Shown here piece after piece: positions 60,546-64,000 of a DNA stretch of 64,000 nucleotides. The stretch's first letter is position 1, and every line of letters starts with the position of its first letter. The position numbers were made by a program, and so were the translations under genes. A model generated the notes under the pieces. The model had not been told where the DNA came from. It worked only from the letters and a program-made list of their open reading frames with translations, and searched no databases. Where the stretch lies: assembly GCF_019933235.1 (NCBI RefSeq), contig NZ_CP082945.1, positions 3,038,001-3,102,000 of the forward strand, given 5' to 3'. The stretch comes from Streptomyces angustmyceticus. GTDB lineage: Bacteria > Actinomycetota > Actinomycetes > Streptomycetales > Streptomycetaceae.

Positions 60546-61364
60546 TCAGGCCACCAGCTCGCCGAAGGACTCCTCCTGGTCACGGCCGAAGCTGAGGACC
60601 TCGTCCTCGCGCAGCCGGCGCAGGGCGCGCCAGATGCTGGACTTCACCGTGCCGACACTGATGTCGAGAATGTCCGCGATCTCCGGGTCCGTACGGCCCT
60701 CGTAGTAGCGCAGCACCAGCATCGTGCGCTGCGTCTCGGGCAGCCGGACCAGCGCCTGCCACAGCACGGCGCGCAGCTCGGTGCCGCGCATCGCGTCCAC
60801 GTCGCCCGCCGTCTCCGGCAGCTCCTCGGTCGGGTACTCGTTGAGCTTGCGCCGACGCCAGGCGCTGATGTGCAGGTTGGTCATGGTGCGGCGCAGGTAG
60901 CCGCCGAGCGCCGCCTTGTCGCTGATCCGGTCCCAGGCCCGGTAGGTCGAGAACAGCGCGCTCTGCAGCAGGTCCTCGGCCTCGTAGCGGTCACCGGTCA
61001 GGTGGTAGGCGGTGGCGAACAGGGAGGCGCGGCGCTCCTGGACGTAGGCGGTGAAGGCCGCTTCGGCCTCCGCCGTCTCCGCCGGGGAACGCCGTTCCCC
61101 CGTGGCCTCCCCGTACTCCGCTCCCCCGTTGTTCCCCCCGTGGGCGGCGTTGCCCCCGTGCCCCCCGTTGTCCCCGTCGGTCCCGTTGACCGTGACCGTC
61201 GTGGCGTCGATGGCCACCATGTACGGCGGCCGCTGGCGCCCGATGCCGCGGGCGCAGCCCCGAAGGGAGCCGCCCCCGGTGACACCGGACTTCTCGCCGG
61301 TCCTGACGACGTCGTGGAGCCGCGTGATAACTGCGCTGTTCTTGGTGCCGTGCAGTGTGTTCAT
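60546..61364 (-). CDS. sigQ: ECF sigma factor SigQ
   Basis: 272 residues from the ATG at 61364; the N-terminal 115 are low-complexity (Gly/Asn-rich, NGGHGGNAAHGGNNGG), and the sigma core begins at FTAYVQERRASLFATAYHL. SigE-type/SigQ core: region 2 with DLLQSALFSTYRAWDRISDKAALGGYLRRTMTNLHISAWRRRK and region 4 with LPETQRTMLVLRYYEGRTDPEIADILDISVGTVKSSIWRALRRL. It is divergent from afsQ1, whose product activates sigQ in S. coelicolor, and SigQ acts against AfsQ in antibiotic control. Symbol given because of the conserved sigQ-afsQ1-afsQ2 order. Confidence 0.92.
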   Translation of the reverse strand: MNTLHGTKNSAVITRLHDVVRTGEKSGVTGGGSLRGCARGIGRQRPPYMVAIDATTVTVNGTDGDNGGHGGNAAHGGNNGGAEYGEATGERRSPAETAEAEAAFTAYVQERRASLFATAYHLTGDRYEAEDLLQSALFSTYRAWDRISDKAALGGYLRRTMTNLHISAWRRRKLNEYPTEELPETAGDVDAMRGTELRAVLWQALVRLPETQRTMLVLRYYEGRTDPEIADILDISVGTVKSSIWRALRRLREDEVLSFGRDQEESFGELVA

Positions 61365-61470
61365 CTCGCGCCCCCCGTCGTAGAGCCAGCTCGTTCGGTG
61401 TGTCGGGGTGTTGATCTCTCCCGATGCCCCAAAGACTGCCAACCCAGTTTCATCGCGTTGTCCGCCGACT

Positions 61471-61486
61471 GTCACAGGCCTGTCAC
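61471..61486 (+). promoter_or_regulatory. AfsQ1-box-like direct repeat
   Basis: GTCAC-AGGCCT-GTCAC in the sigQ-afsQ1 divergent region. It fits the reported AfsQ1 binding pattern GTnAC-n6-GTnAC exactly, at the expected place for autoregulation and sigQ activation (about 107 bp from the sigQ start and 103 bp from afsQ1). Confidence 0.7.
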
Positions 61487-61588
61487 AGGGGTGGGTGCGG
61501 CGCGTCGCGGACGGCCCGCGGGTGCGGGGCTTGTGTACGAGAGCGCCACTGGTCGATCTCCAGGCGTCCCATGGGCCAGAATGGCGAG

Positions 61589-62266
61589 GTGCCTTTCCTG
61601 TTGCTGATCGAGGACGACGACGCCATCCGCACGGCCCTCGAACTCTCGCTGTCGCGCCAGGGCCACCGTGTGGTGACCGCGGCGACGGGCGAGGACGGCC
61701 TGAAGCTGCTGCGCGAGCAGCGCCCGGACCTGATCGTGCTGGATGTGATGCTGCCGGGCATCGACGGTTTCGAGGTGTGCCGGCGGATCAGGCGAACGGA
61801 CCAGCTGCCCATCATCCTGCTCACCGCGCGTAACGACGACATCGACGTCGTGGTGGGCCTGGAGTCCGGCGCCGACGACTATGTCGTCAAACCGGTGCAG
61901 GGGAGGGTGCTGGACGCCCGTATCCGGGCCGTGCTGCGGCGTGGCGAGCGCGAGTCCAGCGATTCGGCGACGTTCGGCTCGCTGATGATCGACCGGTCGG
62001 CGATGACGGTCACCAAGAACGGCGAGGACCTGCAACTGACCCCGACCGAGCTGCGGTTGCTGCTGGAGCTGAGCCGCCGGCCCGGCCAGGCGCTGTCCCG
62101 CCAGCAGTTGTTGCGGCTGGTGTGGGAGCACGACTATCTGGGCGACTCGCGCCTGGTGGACGCGTGCGTCCAGCGGCTGCGCGCCAAGGTGGAGGACGTG
62201 CCGTCCTCACCGACCCTCATCCGTACGGTCCGTGGCGTCGGCTACCGGCTGGACTCGCCGCAGTGA
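61589..62266 (+). CDS. afsQ1: response regulator AfsQ1
   Basis: OmpR/PhoB-type response regulator controlling antibiotic production and nitrogen metabolism when glutamate is the nitrogen source. 225 residues from the GTG at 61589, the same length as the S. coelicolor protein. Receiver: LLLIEDDDAIRTA, phosphoacceptor Asp52 in LIVLDVMLPG, ILLTARND, VVKPV. Winged helix: TVTKNGEDLQLTPTELRLLLEL, RQQLLRLVWEHDYLGDSRLVDACVQRLRAKVED, TVRGVGYRLD. The stop overlaps the afsQ2 start (GTGA). A binding-type direct repeat lies upstream at 61471-61486. Confidence 0.96.
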   Translation: MPFLLLIEDDDAIRTALELSLSRQGHRVVTAATGEDGLKLLREQRPDLIVLDVMLPGIDGFEVCRRIRRTDQLPIILLTARNDDIDVVVGLESGADDYVVKPVQGRVLDARIRAVLRRGERESSDSATFGSLMIDRSAMTVTKNGEDLQLTPTELRLLLELSRRPGQALSRQQLLRLVWEHDYLGDSRLVDACVQRLRAKVEDVPSSPTLIRTVRGVGYRLDSPQ

Positions 62267-64000
62267 GGGAGCGTGCCACGAGCGGCGCGGCGGCGGACGG
62301 CGGTGCGGACGGCGGGACCGGGGACGCCGGCGCGGCCGGGGACACCGGCAGGCCCTCGGCGGGGCGGCGGATGCTGCGGATGCTGGGCCGCCCCTCGGGG
62401 CTGCTGCGCTGGACCAGTCTGCGGCTGCGGCTGGTCGTGGTCTTCGCGCTGGTGGCGCTGACCGCCGCGGTCTCCGCCTCGGGCATCGCCTACTGGCTCA
62501 ACCGCAACACCGTCCTGGACCGCACCCAGAACGCCGTCCTCAAGGACTTCCGCAAGGCGCTGGAGGACAGCACCCGGTCGCTTCCGCTGCACCCGCGGTG
62601 CGCCGAACTCCAGGACGCCGCCCGGCAGATGGCGGGCGGGCCGCAGAACTACGCGGTACTGCTGATCGGGGTGGACCGCGAGGGCAAGGACTGCGCCGCC
62701 ACCACCGACAAGGACCTGCTGACGCTCGGGAACGTCCCGGTGCCGCTGCGCAAGGCGGTCAACGAGGTGCGCCCGGTCGACGACGCCAACCGCTACCCGC
62801 ACCACCTCTACTGGCAGCGCAAGCAGATCGAGGACACCCCCTACCTCGTCGCCGGGGCGAAGGTGATCGGTGGCGGGCCCACCGGCTACATGATGAAGTC
62901 GCTGGCCGCCGAGCGGCAGGACCTCAACTCGCTGGCCTGGTCGCTGGGGATCGCGACGGCGCTCGCGCTGGTCGGCTCGGCGCTGCTGGCACAGGCCGCG
63001 GCGACGACGGTGCTGCGGCCCGTCCAGCGGCTGGGACACGCCGCGCGGCAGCTCGGCGAGGGGCGGCTGGACACCCGGCTGCGGGTGACCGGCACGGACG
63101 AACTCGCCGACCTCTCCCGGACGTTCAACCGTACGGCGGAGCGGCTGGAGCAGCGGGTCGAGGAGCTGAGCGGGCGCGAGGCGGCCTCCCGGCGGTTCGT
63201 CGCGGACATGTCGCACGAACTGCGGACGCCGCTGACCGCGATCACCGCGGTCTCCGAGGTGTTGGAGGAGGAGGCCGACGCCCTCGACCCGATGATCGCG
63301 CCGGCGGTGCAGCTGGTGGTCAGCGAGACCCGGCGGCTCAACGACCTCGTGGAGAACCTCATGGAGGTCACCCGCTTCGACGCGGGCACGGCCCGGCTCG
63401 TGCTCGACGACGTCGATGTCGCGGACCAGGTGACCGCCTGTATCGACGCGCGGGCCTGGCTGGACGCGGTCGAACTCGACGCGGACCGCGGCATCGTGGC
63501 CCGGCTGGACCCACGGCGGCTCGATGTGATCCTGGCGAACCTGATCGGCAACGCCCTCAAGCACGGCGGCTCGCCGGTGCGGGTCTCGGTGCGCACGGAA
63601 GGCGTGCCGGACGGCGGCGGGAGCGGCCGGACGGGCAGCACGGCCGTCTCCGCCGGTGGCGGCGCGGCCGGGGCTGCCCCGGCCGACACGGCGGCGGCCG
63701 GGGCGGCGGACGACGGGACGCAGGAGTCCGGGCGCGCCCCGGACGAGGGGCGGTCCGGGAGCGGGGAGCTGGTGATCCGCGTACGGGACCACGGTCCCGG
63801 CATCCCGGAGGAGGTCCTCCCGCACGTCTTCGACCGCTTCTACAAGGCGAGTGCCTCCCGGCCGCGGTCGGAGGGCAGCGGGCTGGGCCTGTCGATCGCC
63901 ATGGAGAACGCACACATCCACGGCGGGGAGATCACCGCGGCCAACTTCCCCGAGGGCGGCGCGGTCTTCACCCTGCGGCTGCCGATGGACGCCTCCCCGC
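62263..64000 (+). CDS. afsQ2: sensor histidine kinase AfsQ2 (3' end outside window)
   Basis: Partner of AfsQ1, on the membrane. The GTG at 62263 overlaps the afsQ1 stop. A Gly/Ala leader and basic stretch precede the first membrane helix (LRLRLVVVFALVALTAAVSAS), an extracellular sensor of about 110 residues, a second helix (LAWSLGIATALALVGSALLAQAA), a HAMP domain, and HisKA with His318 in DMSHELRTPLTA. The ATPase domain has NLIGNALKHGG, DHGPGIPEEVL and GSGLGLSIAMENAHIHGG. Between the N box and DHGPGI lies an insert of about 60 residues rich in Gly/Ala/Asp. About 579 codons visible; it ends beyond the edge. Confidence 0.93.
   Translation, partial: MRERATSGAAADGGADGGTGDAGAAGDTGRPSAGRRMLRMLGRPSGLLRWTSLRLRLVVVFALVALTAAVSASGIAYWLNRNTVLDRTQNAVLKDFRKALEDSTRSLPLHPRCAELQDAARQMAGGPQNYAVLLIGVDREGKDCAATTDKDLLTLGNVPVPLRKAVNEVRPVDDANRYPHHLYWQRKQIEDTPYLVAGAKVIGGGPTGYMMKSLAAERQDLNSLAWSLGIATALALVGSALLAQAAATTVLRPVQRLGHAARQLGEGRLDTRLRVTGTDELADLSRTFNRTAERLEQRVEELSGREAASRRFVADMSHELRTPLTAITAVSEVLEEEADALDPMIAPAVQLVVSETRRLNDLVENLMEVTRFDAGTARLVLDDVDVADQVTACIDARAWLDAVELDADRGIVARLDPRRLDVILANLIGNALKHGGSPVRVSVRTEGVPDGGGSGRTGSTAVSAGGGAAGAAPADTAAAGAADDGTQESGRAPDEGRSGSGELVIRVRDHGPGIPEEVLPHVFDRFYKASASRPRSEGSGLGLSIAMENAHIHGGEITAANFPEGGAVFTLRLPMDASP

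Noticed and set aside
59626..60705. Alternative plus-strand frame over the uridine kinase
   Set aside because: It runs through the terminator and into the sigQ gene; the P-loop and DDFYK motifs are in the 59636 frame.

Overview
The window is chromosomal DNA from a high-GC actinomycete, almost certainly a Streptomyces. GC is very high, GTG starts are frequent, several promoters look leaderless, and the gene order matches the conserved core chromosome: metB, msrA, hutH, an adenylate cyclase, birA, pccB/pccE, maf, accA2, a nucleoside-catabolism block, then sigQ and afsQ1/afsQ2. From memory this is roughly the SCO4958 to SCO4906 interval of S. coelicolor. No tRNA, rRNA or CRISPR array was seen.

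Left part (1-8.2 kb). After metB (partial) and a membrane-anchored unknown comes msrA. Its last 29 codons have been replaced by an insertion of about 1.77 kb, bounded by an exact 14-bp direct repeat (2673-2686 and 4443-4456). The insert carries its own recoded msrA tail, a 112-aa unknown whose start overlaps the msrA stop, and a 404-aa protein with a Shedu (SduA/DUF4263) nuclease domain. The displaced original msrA tail survives downstream. Next is a patchwork of small, lower-GC accessory genes (DUF5958, a coiled-coil membrane protein, an orphan DUF397, a membrane protein) between two divergent copies of a repeat of about 290 bp, 3 kb apart. This is the most unusual region of the window.

8.2-21 kb. 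A macrolide-type glycosyltransferase sits behind a palindrome-covered, apparently leaderless promoter. It is followed by an alpha/beta-hydrolase lipoprotein, a stand-alone phosphorothioate-DNA-dependent HNH endonuclease, a lipoteichoic-acid-synthase-like sulfatase, a NarL-type two-component pair, a DUF2786 protein, an L,D-transpeptidase lipoprotein and a small LAxTG sortase substrate.

21-42.7 kb. hutH, a GAF-GGDEF protein, an enoyl-CoA hydratase, the Rv1264-type adenylate cyclase and birA are all on the minus strand. They face the acyl-CoA carboxylase genes (pccB, pccE), a class B penicillin-binding protein, maf, a MOSC protein and a DJ-1 protein. A minus-strand run encodes a pseudokinase followed by two Ser/Thr kinases with PQQ-like sensor domains. 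accA2 encodes the biotinylated carboxylase subunit; BirA would biotinylate it, and PccB and PccE would complete the enzyme.

42.7-64 kb. An esterase and a TetR regulator precede a DeoR-family regulator, an LpdA-type quinone reductase and a gamma-glutamylcyclotransferase. Then comes a coherent nucleoside-degradation set: purine nucleoside phosphorylase, a phosphosugar mutase, deoC and two aldehyde dehydrogenase genes. The phosphorylase and deoC promoters share the exact palindrome CTACGCGCGTAG. deoC carries an in-frame interspersed palindromic repeat. A four-gene WXG100/EspC-like cluster with a tandem pair of related unknowns follows, then a secreted protein, a uridine kinase, sigQ, and afsQ1/afsQ2 (afsQ2 runs off the right edge).
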